Of a DNA stretch of 64,000 nt, positions 26,077 through 36,003 are shown in pieces. The notes beneath the pieces were generated by a model. The model was not told the DNA's origin, did not search any database, and was given only the letters and a program-made list of their open reading frames with translations. Source of the DNA: Treponema sp. CETP13 (GTDB lineage Bacteria > Spirochaetota > Spirochaetia > Treponematales > Treponemataceae). The translations under genes were made by a program, and so were the position numbers. How positions within the stretch are numbered: the stretch's first letter is position 1; each line of letters starts with the position of its first letter. The DNA lies in contig MLPZ01000001.1 of assembly GCA_001885315.1 (NCBI GenBank), forward strand, positions 372,001 to 436,000, given 5' to 3'.

Positions 26077-26102
26077 TTTTTCATTTTTTTCTAAAAAGAC
26101 TA

Positions 26103-26131
26103 TTGACCAAAATAAGTGAAAAGTATATATT
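26103..26131 (+). promoter_or_regulatory. Promoter of the tRNA-Thr/tRNA-Tyr unit
   Basis: TTGACC (26103-26108) and TATATT (26126-26131) are spaced by 17 bases; the tRNA begins 16 bases after the -10 box. The ten bases CTATTGACCA (26100-26109) are identical to those at the tRNA-Gly promoter. Confidence 0.65.
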
Positions 26132-26147
26132 ATTAATCGTTCGTTAT

Positions 26148-26221
26148 GCCAACTTAGCTCAGTTGGCCAGAGCACGTGATTTGTAATCTCGGGGTCTAGG
26201 GTTCGAATCCCTAAGTTGGCT
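26148..26221 (+). tRNA. tRNA-Thr (anticodon TGT)
   Basis: The 74-base cloverleaf has acceptor GCCAACT/AGTTGGC, D stem GCTC/GAGC, anticodon loop TTTGTAA with anticodon TGT and T arm TAGGG-TTCGAAT-CCCTA. The anticodon stem CGTGA/TCTCG contains a U-U mismatch in its middle pair. CCA is not encoded. Decodes ACA and related Thr codons. Confidence 0.93.
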
Positions 26222-26244
26222 TTAACACATAATGAACAAAAATC

Positions 26245-26326
26245 GGGGAGTTTCCTGAGTGGTCAAAGGGGACAGACTGTAAATCTGCTGGCTCCGCCTT
26301 CGTAGGTTCGAATCCTACACTCCCCA
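26245..26326 (+). tRNA. tRNA-Tyr (anticodon GTA)
   Basis: An 82-base class II tRNA with acceptor GGGGAGT/ACTCCCC, discriminator A, anticodon loop CTGTAAA (anticodon GTA), a long variable arm (CTGGCTCCGCCTTCG) and T arm GTAGG-TTCGAAT-CCTAC. CCA is not encoded. It is 23 bases after tRNA-Thr and probably cotranscribed. Confidence 0.95.
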
Positions 26327-26328
26327 CT

Positions 26329-26361
26329 AAAAGGTACTGAACATGTTCAGTACCTTTTTTT
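26329..26361 (+). terminator. Rho-independent terminator after tRNA-Tyr
   Basis: A perfect 30-base palindrome spans 26329-26358, centred on CATG and followed by further T residues (T7 at 26355-26361). It ends the tRNA unit and could act in both directions. Confidence 0.9.
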
Positions 26362-26439
26362 ATTATATTTCAATTGTTATGTGTCTTTGTTTTTACATTC
26401 TAATAGATAAACGAATATGTATTTTTATAGGAGTTCTAT

Positions 26440-26886
26440 ATGCAACAACCATTTTATAAGGATGGGCTAAAATTTACGTGTGAAAAATGTTCTCATTGTT
26501 GTTGTGATGATCCTGGTTTTGTATATCTTTCAAATGAAGATTTGACAAATCTTTGTGAATGCTTTAGTTTATCAAAAAAAGAATTTATAAAGAAATATTG
26601 TAGATGGGTTCCTTATTATGATAATACTATTGTTCTTTGTTTAAAGGAAAAACCCGGTTATGATTGTATTTTATGGGATAAAGGTTGTTTGGCTTATAAA
26701 GCTAGACCTTTACAATGCAAAACGTATCCTTTTTGGTCTTTTTTATTAAAGGATAAAAAAACTTGGGATGCCGAAAAAAAAGAATGCCCTGGTATAAATC
26801 ATGGGGAGTTACATACTGAAGAAGAAATTAAAAAAAATATCACCCTATATGATTCAATAGAACCATTGCGTTATAATTTTACATGA
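26440..26886 (+). CDS. YkgJ-family cysteine-cluster protein
   Basis: A 148-residue soluble protein of the YkgJ family (zinc- or iron-chelating domain, probable Fe-S binding). Eleven cysteines are present, including CEKCSHCCC near 14-22, DC and GC pairs around 88-95, and LQCKTYPFW, the usual family end motif. Start ATG with AGGAG upstream. No function has been firmly assigned to the family. It precedes the MBL-fold gene by 20 bases and is probably in its operon. Confidence 0.82.
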   Translation: MQQPFYKDGLKFTCEKCSHCCCDDPGFVYLSNEDLTNLCECFSLSKKEFIKKYCRWVPYYDNTIVLCLKEKPGYDCILWDKGCLAYKARPLQCKTYPFWSFLLKDKKTWDAEKKECPGINHGELHTEEEIKKNITLYDSIEPLRYNFT

Positions 26887-26906
26887 GACCGATTGCGAGG
26901 TAGTAA

Positions 26907-27851
26907 ATGAAAATTAAATTCTGGGGCGTTAGAGGTTCTATTCCAACTCCCCTTTCTCCAGAACAAGTTCAATCAAAACTGAATGCTGTAATTCAAAAGG
27001 TGTCTGTTGCTGATTTGAAAAATAATGAAACAAGACAAAAATTTATTACATCGCTTTCTGAGAAAGTATATGGCACTGTTGGGGGAAATACTCCGTGTGT
27101 TGAAATTACTACTAAAAATAAAGAAACTATCATAATAGATTGCGGATCAGGGTTGCGTGTTTGTGGAAAAAAAATATCTTCAAGTAATAATAAAACATAT
27201 CACATTTTTTTATCACATTTCCACTGGGATCATATACAAGGGTTGCCTTTTTTTGATCCGGCTTTCAATCCTTCGGTTACATTAAAATTTTATTCTTCAT
27301 TTCCGAACATAAAAGAAGTGTTGAATTCTCAAATGAAGAAGCCTTTTTTCCCTGTGCAGATGGATACTTCGTTTACCAAAAATATTGAATATTGTACCTT
27401 TGCCGAAGATAAAAAATGCTTATTGGTTGATGGTTTTTCCGTAATGAGCAAGCGTATGTGTCATCCGGGAGGTTCTTTTTCATATTCTTTTAATGAAAAT
27501 GGACATAAATTTATTTATGCTAGTGACGTAGAATTAAAACCTGACGATTTTAAGAAAACAGAAGAAAATATAGCTTTTTTTGATCATGCAGATGTGTTGC
27601 TTTTTGATGCTCAGTATACTTTAGATGAAGCAATAGAAAAAGAAAATTGGGGGCATTCCTCCTTTTGTTATGCAATAGATTTTGCTATAATTTGGAACAT
27701 TTCAAAATTATATTTATTTCATCATGATCCTGTATATGATGATCAAAAATTATATAAGATTCTTGAATTATCACGATGGTATGCAGACTATGCTTCTAAT
27801 AATAAATTAGAAGTAAATTTAGCAATTGAAAACAGGGAAATAGAACTATAA
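26907..27851 (+). CDS. MBL-fold metallohydrolase (PhnP/Lactamase_B_2 type)
   Basis: A metallo-beta-lactamase-fold hydrolase. The N-terminal WGVRGSIPTP and GGNTPCVEI segments and the zinc motif SHFHWDHIQG are characteristic of the branch annotated as MBL-fold or cAMP phosphodiesterase-like. Further ligands are H in MCHPGGSF and D in YASDVE. The substrate is unknown; cyclic nucleotides or phosphodiesters are possible from related proteins. The stop codon overlaps the start of the next small gene (TAATG). Confidence 0.82.
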   Translation: MKIKFWGVRGSIPTPLSPEQVQSKLNAVIQKVSVADLKNNETRQKFITSLSEKVYGTVGGNTPCVEITTKNKETIIIDCGSGLRVCGKKISSSNNKTYHIFLSHFHWDHIQGLPFFDPAFNPSVTLKFYSSFPNIKEVLNSQMKKPFFPVQMDTSFTKNIEYCTFAEDKKCLLVDGFSVMSKRMCHPGGSFSYSFNENGHKFIYASDVELKPDDFKKTEENIAFFDHADVLLFDAQYTLDEAIEKENWGHSSFCYAIDFAIIWNISKLYLFHHDPVYDDQKLYKILELSRWYADYASNNKLEVNLAIENREIEL

Positions 27852-28036
27852 TGAAAGACGAGCATTTTAATTATACTTTTACAGATGAAGAATTAAAAAA
27901 TATAGTATTGTTTTTTAGAAAAAATGATTCTATAGTACCTAGTGAGTTAGGAAATTTTAAGGAATCTGTAGAAAGTTATATTTATAATTCAATGAGTATA
28001 GATGAGGCGGAAGTTTTTTTTAATGAAAATTCGTAA
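27851..28036 (+). CDS. Small conserved-looking protein upstream of mltG
   Basis: A 61-residue acidic, mostly helical product that I do not recognise. Its ATG overlaps the stop of the MBL gene, and its last codons contain the Shine-Dalgarno (GAGGCGG) of mltG, so translation of the two is likely coupled. It has no Cys or membrane segment. The tight packing between two real genes is the main support for it being expressed. Confidence 0.6.
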   Translation: MKDEHFNYTFTDEELKNIVLFFRKNDSIVPSELGNFKESVESYIYNSMSIDEAEVFFNENS

Positions 28037-29075
28037 TATATTACTAACTATTATTAGTAGCATTTTTTTATGCATCGTAATTGGTTTTTTATTTTTTATG
28101 TTATCACTAACTTCTATAACGTCTTCTGATAGTGATAAAAACCCAGAGAAAATATATAAGATTACTGTGCCATCAGGTGAAACTATTCGTGCTGTTACAA
28201 GAGAATTAGAAGAAAATAAAATAATTCGTAATGGTTTTGTGATGTATGTATATGCTAGATTTAACAATTTTGTTTTAAAAGCTGGGACTTATCATTTAAA
28301 AAATTCTATGAGCGTGCAAGATATCCTTTCTATTTTGGAATCTGGAGTTCAAGAGTATATTAGGGTAAGTATTCCTGAAGGATTAACTATTACTAAAATA
28401 GCGGAAATTTTTGAGGAAAATAAAATTACAACAGCACAAGATTTTTATGATGCAGCTTATGATAGAGAGCTTGTTTCTTCGTATAACATTCCAGCAGAAA
28501 ACTTTGAAGGTTTCTTATTTCCAGATACCTATTTTTTAACTGAAAATATGGATGCAGAAACTGTTGTAAAACTTATGGTAGATACTTTTTTTGAAAAAAT
28601 TTCTTCTAATAAAGATTTTGTAAATAAGACAAATTCGGAATTATTTGATATTGTAACTCTTGCTTCTATAGTACAAAGAGAATATCGAGTTGCAGATGAA
28701 GCTCCTCTAATAGCGAGTGTATTTGAAAATCGTCTAAGAAGAAATATTGGTTTATATTCGTGTGCAACAGTTGAATATATTATAACTGAAATTTTAGGGC
28801 AACCACATCCAAAAGTTATTACAACCGTAGGATCTGATGCAGATACAAAAATTGATAATCCCTATAATACTTATTTATGGGCAGGTTTACCGCCAGGGCC
28901 TATTTCAAATCCAGGAATGATTGCTTTATCTGCAGCAGTAAATCCGCCAGTTACAGATTATTATTATTTTAGATTAGTAGATGAAGAAGAAGGCAGACAT
29001 GTGTTTACAAGTGATTTTAATGCACATAAAGAAATCGGGAAAGAATTGTATACCAAACCAATAGGTGGTAAATAA
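28023..29075 (+). CDS. mltG: Endolytic murein transglycosylase MltG (YceG-like)
   Basis: A membrane-anchored lytic transglycosylase that cleaves nascent glycan strands and so sets their length. One N-terminal helix (about 6-28) anchors it in the inner membrane; a LysM-like segment (TVPSGETIRAVTREL) and the YceG catalytic domain follow. The motif ASIVQREY carries the catalytic Glu, and NPYNTYLWAGLPPGPISNPG is the family signature. I choose the ATG at 28023, which follows GAGGCGG, rather than one seven codons earlier. It overlaps the upstream small gene and is three bases from dnaG, as in other treponemes. Confidence 0.92.
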   Translation: MKIRNILLTIISSIFLCIVIGFLFFMLSLTSITSSDSDKNPEKIYKITVPSGETIRAVTRELEENKIIRNGFVMYVYARFNNFVLKAGTYHLKNSMSVQDILSILESGVQEYIRVSIPEGLTITKIAEIFEENKITTAQDFYDAAYDRELVSSYNIPAENFEGFLFPDTYFLTENMDAETVVKLMVDTFFEKISSNKDFVNKTNSELFDIVTLASIVQREYRVADEAPLIASVFENRLRRNIGLYSCATVEYIITEILGQPHPKVITTVGSDADTKIDNPYNTYLWAGLPPGPISNPGMIALSAAVNPPVTDYYYFRLVDEEEGRHVFTSDFNAHKEIGKELYTKPIGGK

Positions 29076-29078
29076 TAG

Positions 29079-30872
29079 ATGCCTAAAATCTCTGCCACAA
29101 CAATTAATGAAATCAATCAAAAAACAGATATTGTTCAATTAATAGGAGAATATACTCGTTTAGAACGAAAAGGTGGTGATGATTGGTGGGGATGTTGTCC
29201 GTTCCATAATGAAAAAACGCCTTCTTTTCATGTAGTACCAGATAGAAAAATGTATCATTGTTTTGGTTGTGGTGTCGGTGGTGGTGTAATTAAATTTTAT
29301 ATGGAAATGGAAAAATGCTCTTTCATAGATGCTGCTAAAGCTCTTGCAAAAAAAGCTGGAATCGAAATCATATATGATGGCAATTATAACGAAGTATCAG
29401 AAGCATATGATGATACAAAAGATAAATACATTGAATTATATACCAAGATAGCAGGAACCTATCACTATTTTTTAACGTCTACCGAAATGGGTAAACCTGT
29501 GTTAGAATATTTAAAAAAAAGAGGAGTATCAGAAGCCATTATTGAACGCTTTAAGCTTGGTTATTCGCCAAAAGATCGAAGCTGGCTTAAAAAGTTTTTA
29601 CTAAAAAAAAATTATTCCTCAGAATTTCTTGAAGGAAGTGGTTTATTCTCGAAAAAATATCATGATATATCTTTTTTTTCACATCGTTTGATGTTCCCTA
29701 TTTTTAATAGAAAAGGTGAAGTTGTTGCTTTTGGGGGACGTATTCTTGAAGGTGAAGGACCAAAATACTTAAATTCATCTGAGATGATTCAATATAAAAA
29801 ACGTCAAAATTTATATGCCTTTAATTTTGCAAAAAAAACTATTCGTCAATGTCGCGAAGTCATTATGTGTGAAGGATATATGGATGTTTTAGCTTATCAT
29901 GTTGCTGGTATAGAAAAAGCAGTAGCTCCTTTAGGAACGGCTTTAACAGAAGAACAAGTAAAACTGTTACGTCCATTTGTTGATACTGTCTTGCTTTCGT
30001 TTGATAGTGATGAAGCAGGACAAAATGCAACAGAAAAAGCAATCTATCTTTGTCGGAAACAAAATCTTTCTGTAAAAGTTATTCAATTAAAGGGTGGAAA
30101 AGATCCTGCGGATGTTTTACTTGATCAGGGACCTGATATATTGACGAAATATACAAAAAATGCTATTATTGATAATGATTACTTGTTGTCTAAATTAGCT
30201 TGCAAATATCCAGTGGATTCACCGGAAGGGAAAATCAAAGCAACACTTGATTTTTTCCAATATATTGATGTGCTTAATTCTGATATACAAAAGGAATCAT
30301 GTTTTGAACTATTGTGTCAAAAATTTAATCTAAAAAGGGAAGCTGTGCTTGCAGATTATCACAACCGTGATGCTGCATCAAAAAGAATAATTCAAACAAG
30401 TAAAGATTTGCAACAAAGTAATGAGGTACGGGTTTTAAAACCAAATGCTGAAACAAGGGCTGTACTCGCTGTAATTGCAAATTTAGATTCTTATCAACTT
30501 ATGAGAAATTCTTTAGTGGCTGACGATTTTGATGATATGTTTGCACGTGAGATGTTCATTGTTCTTGAAGAATGTTATCGTGAAGATGCAGTCAGTTATG
30601 AAAATATTTTAGCTCGTTGTAGACCTGAAATTCAACAGATGGTGGCAGCAGCTGTGACTTCTGGGGAATTTTCCTGTAATTCGCAGCAAGCAATAACGGA
30701 TAGTATACATTTGGTAAAACTTAACAGCCTTTTACGAAAAAGGGAACGTATTATGAATACAATACGCCAGATAAATCCAGTGTCGCTAGAAGACCAACAA
30801 AAACTCGAAACATTAGTTAATGATAAAATGAATATTGACTTTGAATTGAAAATGATAAAGGATATCAATTAA
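29079..30872 (+). CDS. dnaG: DNA primase
   Basis: Synthesises RNA primers for replication. The CHC2 zinc finger is C40-x2-H43-x17-C61-x2-C64, exact for the family. The core domain has EGYMDVLA and [10 protein letters not shown], the acidic TOPRIM motifs. A C-terminal helicase-binding domain follows, here shorter and less conserved. Length 597 aa is normal. It overlaps rpoD by one base (TAATG), giving the mltG-dnaG-rpoD transcription unit that couples replication and transcription factors in many bacteria. Confidence 0.96.
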   Translation: MPKISATTINEINQKTDIVQLIGEYTRLERKGGDDWWGCCPFHNEKTPSFHVVPDRKMYHCFGCGVGGGVIKFYMEMEKCSFIDAAKALAKKAGIEIIYDGNYNEVSEAYDDTKDKYIELYTKIAGTYHYFLTSTEMGKPVLEYLKKRGVSEAIIERFKLGYSPKDRSWLKKFLLKKNYSSEFLEGSGLFSKKYHDISFFSHRLMFPIFNRKGEVVAFGGRILEGEGPKYLNSSEMIQYKKRQNLYAFNFAKKTIRQCREVIMCEGYMDVLAYHVAGIEKAVAPLGTALTEEQVKLLRPFVDTVLLSFDSDEAGQNATEKAIYLCRKQNLSVKVIQLKGGKDPADVLLDQGPDILTKYTKNAIIDNDYLLSKLACKYPVDSPEGKIKATLDFFQYIDVLNSDIQKESCFELLCQKFNLKREAVLADYHNRDAASKRIIQTSKDLQQSNEVRVLKPNAETRAVLAVIANLDSYQLMRNSLVADDFDDMFAREMFIVLEECYREDAVSYENILARCRPEIQQMVAAAVTSGEFSCNSQQAITDSIHLVKLNSLLRKRERIMNTIRQINPVSLEDQQKLETLVNDKMNIDFELKMIKDIN

Positions 30873-32728
30873 TGACAGAACAGGAACTGGATCCTGCTGT
30901 AGCAAAGCTATTAAAGCTTGCAAAGGCAAAGCAGTTAATAACGTGGGAAGATATTAACGATTTTCTACCACCTGAAATTGTAAATTCCAAAAAAATGGAA
31001 GATGTAATGATATTGCTTGAGAAAAATAAGGTTAAAATTGTTGAAAATGAACCTGAACTAGAAGAGCAAGCTGATGATGAACCTGAAAATGATTCTGATG
31101 AGGAAGATATCGTAGCAACAAGTATAGAAGATAATTCTGTTGAAAAAAAAATAGAATTAGGGAAAACAGAGACAGAAGTTATACCTGTTATAAAAGTGAC
31201 TGGTAAAACTGTTGAAAGAAAACGACTTGTTTATAATGAAAAGGAATCAAGTGGCGATGATCCTATTCGTTTATATTTGCGTGAAATTGGTAAAGAGCAT
31301 TTATTAACAGCAGAACAAGAAGTTATCTTATCAAAAAAAATGGAAAATGGGGAAAATATCATAAAGAGTGTCATTAAAAATTCTGGAATGATGATTCCTG
31401 AATTTTACCATATCTTGGATAAAATTGACACTAAAATTGATCCTCATGAAGGTGGCAAACCACGTAAAGAAGTAAATGAAGAGATGGCCGAAAAGCGCCG
31501 TCTCCGTAGCTCCTATGGTGATAAGTTACGTCCATTAAAAGAAGACATGAAAAACTATGTGCAACTAAAAAAACAACTTTATGATGCGGATCCAACTCAG
31601 AACATTTTTGATGATGAAAAGTTAGTTAAAATGAGAAAAAAAGTTTTACCGCTTCTTCAAGTTATTGATATTCAGTCTGAGGAAATAGAAAACTTTTCTG
31701 ATCGTTTTATTAACGCTACAAATAAAATTCACGACTATAGACATAGACAAGAAAGAAAAGCTAAAGAAATCAGATTACAGGATTTTAGTGATCTTCGTAG
31801 CCTTGGTAGAAAATTAGCTTTAAAATCAGAACGAGCAAAACTTGAAGAAGAGTTAGGTATGCCGGCTGATGAAATTCGTGATATTTATACACAAATTCAA
31901 AAGATTGATCGTAAATTGCGTTATTTAGAATATGAATTTGAAAATGATGTAGAAGAAATTTTAGAAATGGCTAAAGAAATCATTCGTGGACGTCAGATGA
32001 TGGAATCTGCGAAAAACCGTTTGATTAATGCAAATCTTAGGTTGGTTGTTTCTATTGCTAAAAAATATACAAATCGAGGATTGCAACTTTTTGATTTAAT
32101 TCAAGAAGGAAATATTGGTCTTATAAAAGCTGTTGAGAAATTTGAATATCGTAAAGGATATAAATTTTCTACCTATGCTACATGGTGGATACGGCAAGCA
32201 ATTACGCGCAGTATTTCTGATCAAGCTCGAACAATTCGTGTTCCTGTTCATATGATAGAGCAAATAAATAAAGTTGTTAGAGAGCAAAGACAACTCATGC
32301 AAAAGCTTGGTCGAGAACCTACAGATGATGAAATTGCAGAGCAACTTGGTTGGCCTGTTTCTCGTGTTAAACAAGTTAAGAATGTTGCAAGAGAACCTAT
32401 TTCGCTTGAAACTCCTATTGGAGAAGAAGAAGATTCTTTACTTGGAGATTTTATAGAGGACAAAGAAGTTGAAAATCCTGCAAGTAAAACTGCTTACACA
32501 TTATTACAAGAACATTTGCAAGAGGTTCTTTCAACATTACCACCTCGAGAACAAGAAGTTCTGAAAATGCGATTTGGTCTTGATGACGGATATTCACTTA
32601 CACTTGAAGAAGTTGGTCTCTATTTTAATGTTACCCGTGAGCGTATTAGACAAATAGAAGCAAAAGCCCTTCGACGTCTTCGCCATCCTAGACGATCAAG
32701 TGGATTGCGTGATTATATAGACATTTAA
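30872..32728 (+). CDS. rpoD: RNA polymerase primary sigma factor (sigma-70)
   Basis: The housekeeping sigma factor. The N-terminal 100 residues are an acidic region 1.1-like part. Region 1.2 ([11 protein letters not shown]) follows near 131, a non-conserved region spans about 170-350, then regions 2.1-2.4 ([13 protein letters not shown] to [10 protein letters not shown]) and 3, and region 4.2 with [17 protein letters not shown] ends near residue 605. Length 618 aa fits a group 1 sigma factor. The promoters listed in this window (TTGACA/TATAAT-type) are its expected targets. Confidence 0.97.
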   Translation: MTEQELDPAVAKLLKLAKAKQLITWEDINDFLPPEIVNSKKMEDVMILLEKNKVKIVENEPELEEQADDEPENDSDEEDIVATSIEDNSVEKKIELGKTETEVIPVIKVTGKTVERKRLVYNEKESSGDDPIRLYLREIGKEHLLTAEQEVILSKKMENGENIIKSVIKNSGMMIPEFYHILDKIDTKIDPHEGGKPRKEVNEEMAEKRRLRSSYGDKLRPLKEDMKNYVQLKKQLYDADPTQNIFDDEKLVKMRKKVLPLLQVIDIQSEEIENFSDRFINATNKIHDYRHRQERKAKEIRLQDFSDLRSLGRKLALKSERAKLEEELGMPADEIRDIYTQIQKIDRKLRYLEYEFENDVEEILEMAKEIIRGRQMMESAKNRLINANLRLVVSIAKKYTNRGLQLFDLIQEGNIGLIKAVEKFEYRKGYKFSTYATWWIRQAITRSISDQARTIRVPVHMIEQINKVVREQRQLMQKLGREPTDDEIAEQLGWPVSRVKQVKNVAREPISLETPIGEEEDSLLGDFIEDKEVENPASKTAYTLLQEHLQEVLSTLPPREQEVLKMRFGLDDGYSLTLEEVGLYFNVTRERIRQIEAKALRRLRHPRRSSGLRDYIDI

Positions 32729-32792
32729 TAGATTATCGTATATAAATAGAAGTCCATATAACGACATAGATTATGAGGAGTACCGAGATATT

Positions 32793-33575
32793 ATGATGAC
32801 AGAAGTTTTTGAGAAACTTAAAACATTGCAAGATATTCTTGCAAAAAAGTATAGTCTGGAAGCAAGAATTAATGATGCTCCCAAAGATTTATCAACACAA
32901 GAAGAATTACTTGCACGTTTAAAACGAGAATTTATAGAAACGAATGCGAGTTATGAAGAACTCCGCGTAAAAGTATTAAAAATGAAAACTGATCTCGCCG
33001 AAGCTGTCTCAAATAGAGAACGTGGTGAAAAAGGGATGGATTCAGTTACTACTCATAGAGAATATGAAGCTCTCGATAAAGAAATACGAGAAGCAACAGA
33101 TAAAGAACAGCAATATAGAAAAGAGCTTCAAAAAGAAGAAAGTAACCTTTCTGCTTTGGATGAAAAGCTTCAAAGTGATGAACAATTGATTAAAAGTCAA
33201 GAAGCTGAATTAAATTCTGGAAAAGATGCGCTTGAAAAAGATATTGAAGCCATGAAAAAAGAATTACATGATTTAGAATTAGAAGAAAAAACAATTGTTC
33301 CAGGACTAGATCCTGAAATCTTATTTAAGTTTGAGCGCATAATTAAAAGTAAAAAAACAGGTATTGTAGCGGTAAAAGGAAATGTATGTAATGGTTGTCA
33401 CATGATTCTTCCTGCTCAATTTGCTAATATAGTACATGATGGTGAGGAAATAGTATTTTGTCCTTACTGTAGTCGTATTTTATATTATGCTGATAAAGAT
33501 GAACAAGAGGATGAATATTTTCATCATGAAGACGCAGGAAGTCTTGCTGATTTTGCTGAAGATTTAGAAGAGTAA
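32793..33575 (+). CDS. Coiled-coil protein with C-terminal C4 zinc ribbon
   Basis: A long helical coiled coil (about 10-170) followed by a zinc ribbon with two CxxC pairs: CNGC and CPYC near residues 203-231. This is the C4-type zf-RING_7 family widespread in bacteria, often called nucleic-acid-binding by annotation but without a settled function. A strong Shine-Dalgarno (GAGGAG) precedes two adjacent ATG codons; either could be used. An acidic C-terminal tail follows the ribbon. Its place after rpoD and before rnpB is the same as in T. pallidum as I recall it. Confidence 0.85.
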   Translation: MMTEVFEKLKTLQDILAKKYSLEARINDAPKDLSTQEELLARLKREFIETNASYEELRVKVLKMKTDLAEAVSNRERGEKGMDSVTTHREYEALDKEIREATDKEQQYRKELQKEESNLSALDEKLQSDEQLIKSQEAELNSGKDALEKDIEAMKKELHDLELEEKTIVPGLDPEILFKFERIIKSKKTGIVAVKGNVCNGCHMILPAQFANIVHDGEEIVFCPYCSRILYYADKDEQEDEYFHHEDAGSLADFAEDLEE

Positions 33576-33580
33576 TTTTA

Positions 33581-33961
33581 CAGAAGAGATATAACCGCGT
33601 GTTGTATTGTCATGATACAGTATGAGGAAAGTCCGGGCTCCTTCGGAAAAAATGCCGGCTAACGGCCGGGCGGTAATTTTTTACTGACAGACAGCGCAAC
33701 AGAAAATATACCACCACTTTTTGTGGTAAGGGTGAAAAGGTGAGGTAAGAGCTCACCGTACAATTGGTAACAATTGTAGCTTGGCAAGCCTCATTTGGAG
33801 CAAAATTAAGCAGTAACTGAAACTCCGATTGTGACTTCTTTGAAGTCACCCGGTTACGGGTGAATTGCTAAAAAAACAGGGTAATCTGTTTTTTAGATAG
33901 ATGGTTATATGTTTTTCTTTACGGAAAAACAAGGACAGAACCCGGCTTATTGTCTCTTCTG
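33581..33961 (+). ncRNA. rnpB: RNase P RNA, bacterial class A
   Basis: The catalytic RNA that matures tRNA 5' ends. The conserved 5' core GAGGAAAGTCCGGGCTCC (33622-33639) and the 3' core ACAGAACCCGGCTTAT (33935-33950) are both present, with the GGTAA-type and AAGGTGAGGTAAGAGC segments between. The closing P1 helix is nine perfect base pairs: 33581-33589 with 33953-33961. Eight T residues follow directly, so the gene ends there. Ends are inferred from P1. Confidence 0.95.
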
Positions 33962-33982
33962 TTTTTTTTATAGAAAACGATT

Positions 33983-34921
33983 ATGAAAAAAGAATATGTA
34001 GCAAAAAGAAAAAGAAATATTCCACGTATTTTACTTATACTCTTTTTAGGTATAGTTTGTGTATTAACCTTTTTTTTTGCCGCAGTTACTTTATACAACA
34101 AAACAATAAAAGAACCAGGTATTGTCCAACTTAAAAAACTTTGGGAACAACAAGATTATCAACAGGTTTATGATCTTTCTCAAATTATTTTAGAATCGGA
34201 TCCTTTTAAAACTTTTGCATTAACATACCAAGGTTATGCAACCTTTTATCTTGCTATTTCTCAAACGGATTCCATTAAAGCTCAAAATTTAATAGAAGTT
34301 TCTATCAACTCACTCAGAATTGCTCGTTACAGAGCTAATCGTAATGTTGTTCCTCAAATCAATTATATGCTTGGTAAAGCCTATTATCACAAAAACAGTA
34401 TATGTGCTTATTCTTATTACGCTGATCTTGTTGTTAAATATTTAAATCTTGCTCTACAACAAGGATATACTAGTAATGATATATATGAATATTTAGGGCT
34501 TTCGTATGCTGCACTAAATATGACTTCAGAGAGTATATCTGCTTTTACAGAAGCTTTACAATATAATGATTCAGATGTTTTACTCATGGCAATAGCAGAA
34601 CAATATCATTTGAATGGGCAAAATGCTTCTGCAAAACAATATTTATACCGCATTAAAAAGACTAGTACAGATGACTCACTTGTGTTAAAATGTTCAAATC
34701 TACTTGGACTTATTTATATCAATGAAGATAAGTTAGAAGAAGCTACGGATGAGTTTAATTCTATGTTAGAAATAAATCCTAATTATGCAGATGCACATTA
34801 TGGATTAGGTTTAGTTTATGAAAAACAAGGTGACATGGTAAAAGCTAGATCTGAGTGGCGATTGACATTATTTTCAGCAATTAATCATGCTGGAGCATTA
34901 GAAAAAATGGGTAAACAATAA
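33983..34921 (+). CDS. TPR-repeat protein with N-terminal membrane anchor
   Basis: A basic N-terminus and one membrane helix (about 12-36) are followed by tetratricopeptide-like helical repeats; the clearest are near 165-200 and the last two repeats around 230-300 (ATDEFNSMLEINPNYADAHYGLG). A scaffold for protein interaction on the periplasmic or membrane face is the family expectation. It lies between rnpB and mreB; in treponemes a TPR gene occupies the same place, so a link to the elongation complex is plausible but not shown. 312 residues. Confidence 0.8.
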   Translation: MKKEYVAKRKRNIPRILLILFLGIVCVLTFFFAAVTLYNKTIKEPGIVQLKKLWEQQDYQQVYDLSQIILESDPFKTFALTYQGYATFYLAISQTDSIKAQNLIEVSINSLRIARYRANRNVVPQINYMLGKAYYHKNSICAYSYYADLVVKYLNLALQQGYTSNDIYEYLGLSYAALNMTSESISAFTEALQYNDSDVLLMAIAEQYHLNGQNASAKQYLYRIKKTSTDDSLVLKCSNLLGLIYINEDKLEEATDEFNSMLEINPNYADAHYGLGLVYEKQGDMVKARSEWRLTLFSAINHAGALEKMGKQ

Positions 34922-34963
34922 GTATATACAAATACTAAATAATAAAATATTTGGGAGATTCAA

Positions 34964-36001
34964 TTGGGTATTTTCGATAGATTTTCAACTGATATAGGTG
35001 TCGACCTTGGAACATGTAATACATTAGTATATGTAAGTGGTAAAGGTATTGTTATTAATGAGCCTTCTGTTGTTGCAGTAGAAAAAGGAACAAACAGAGT
35101 TGTTGCAGTAGGGGCAGAAGCTAAAAGAATGCTTTGGAAAACACCTGGAGATATTGTTGCTATCCGTCCTTTACGAGTTGGTGTTATTGCAGATATGGAT
35201 AGTACCGAAAAAATGATACGGTATTTTGTTTCTAAGATTTTACCTCGTCATCAATTATTTCATTCAATGCGTATGAAGGTTGGTATTCCAAGTTGTATTA
35301 CAGAAGTTGAAAGACGCGCTGTACAGGAAGCTGCATTAAAAGCTGGGGCACGAGAAGTTTATGTTATAGAAGAATCTCTTGCAGGAGCAATAGGAGCAGA
35401 AATTCCAATCCATGAACCTGCTGGACATATGATATGTGATATAGGTGGTGGAACATCAGAAATCTCAGTTATTTCTATGGGAGGTATGGTTGTAACAAAT
35501 GCTATTCGTCTTGGTGGAGATGAATTTGATGATGCAATCATAAAACATGTACGTTCTGTTCATAACTTAATTATTGGACAACAAACAGCAGAACGTCTTA
35601 AAATTGAAATTGGGAATGCTTCACCTGAAAAAACTATCGAAAAAATGGAAATAAAGGGAACTGATGCGATTACAGGTCTTCCACGAAGACTAGAGATTGA
35701 TTCTGTTGAAGTTCGAGAAGCATTAAAAGAACCTATTACACAAATTATTGAAGAAATAAAAAGTACTCTTGGTCAAACACCTCCAGAACTTGCTGCTGAT
35801 ATTGTAGAACGAGGTATTGTTATGACTGGTGGTGGGTCTCTTTTAAAGGGGCTACCTAAATTAATTTCAAAAGAAACAGGGGTTCCTGTTTTTCTTGTTG
35901 AAAACCCTCTTGAATGTGTAGCCATAGGAGCAGGTAAATCCTTTGAACTTTTTAGAGACATTTCAACAGACCGTAGTATATACGATAGCTTAAATTCATA
36001 A
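34964..36001 (+). CDS. mreB: Rod shape-determining actin homologue MreB
   Basis: Forms membrane-bound filaments that organise cell-wall elongation. The nucleotide-binding motifs [13 protein letters not shown] (about 13-25), [10 protein letters not shown] and the adenosine-motif [12 protein letters not shown] are intact. The start is TTG, supported by GGGAGA six bases upstream; the product then begins [12 protein letters not shown]. Length 345 aa is standard. It is followed at two bases by mreC, opening the mreBCD-pbp2-rodA operon. Confidence 0.97.
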   Translation: MGIFDRFSTDIGVDLGTCNTLVYVSGKGIVINEPSVVAVEKGTNRVVAVGAEAKRMLWKTPGDIVAIRPLRVGVIADMDSTEKMIRYFVSKILPRHQLFHSMRMKVGIPSCITEVERRAVQEAALKAGAREVYVIEESLAGAIGAEIPIHEPAGHMICDIGGGTSEISVISMGGMVVTNAIRLGGDEFDDAIIKHVRSVHNLIIGQQTAERLKIEIGNASPEKTIEKMEIKGTDAITGLPRRLEIDSVEVREALKEPITQIIEEIKSTLGQTPPELAADIVERGIVMTGGGSLLKGLPKLISKETGVPVFLVENPLECVAIGAGKSFELFRDISTDRSIYDSLNS

Positions 36002-36003
36002 TT

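Noticed and set aside
30632-30868. Minus-strand open frame opposite the end of dnaG
   Set aside because: Antisense shadow without ribosome binding site or recognisable product.
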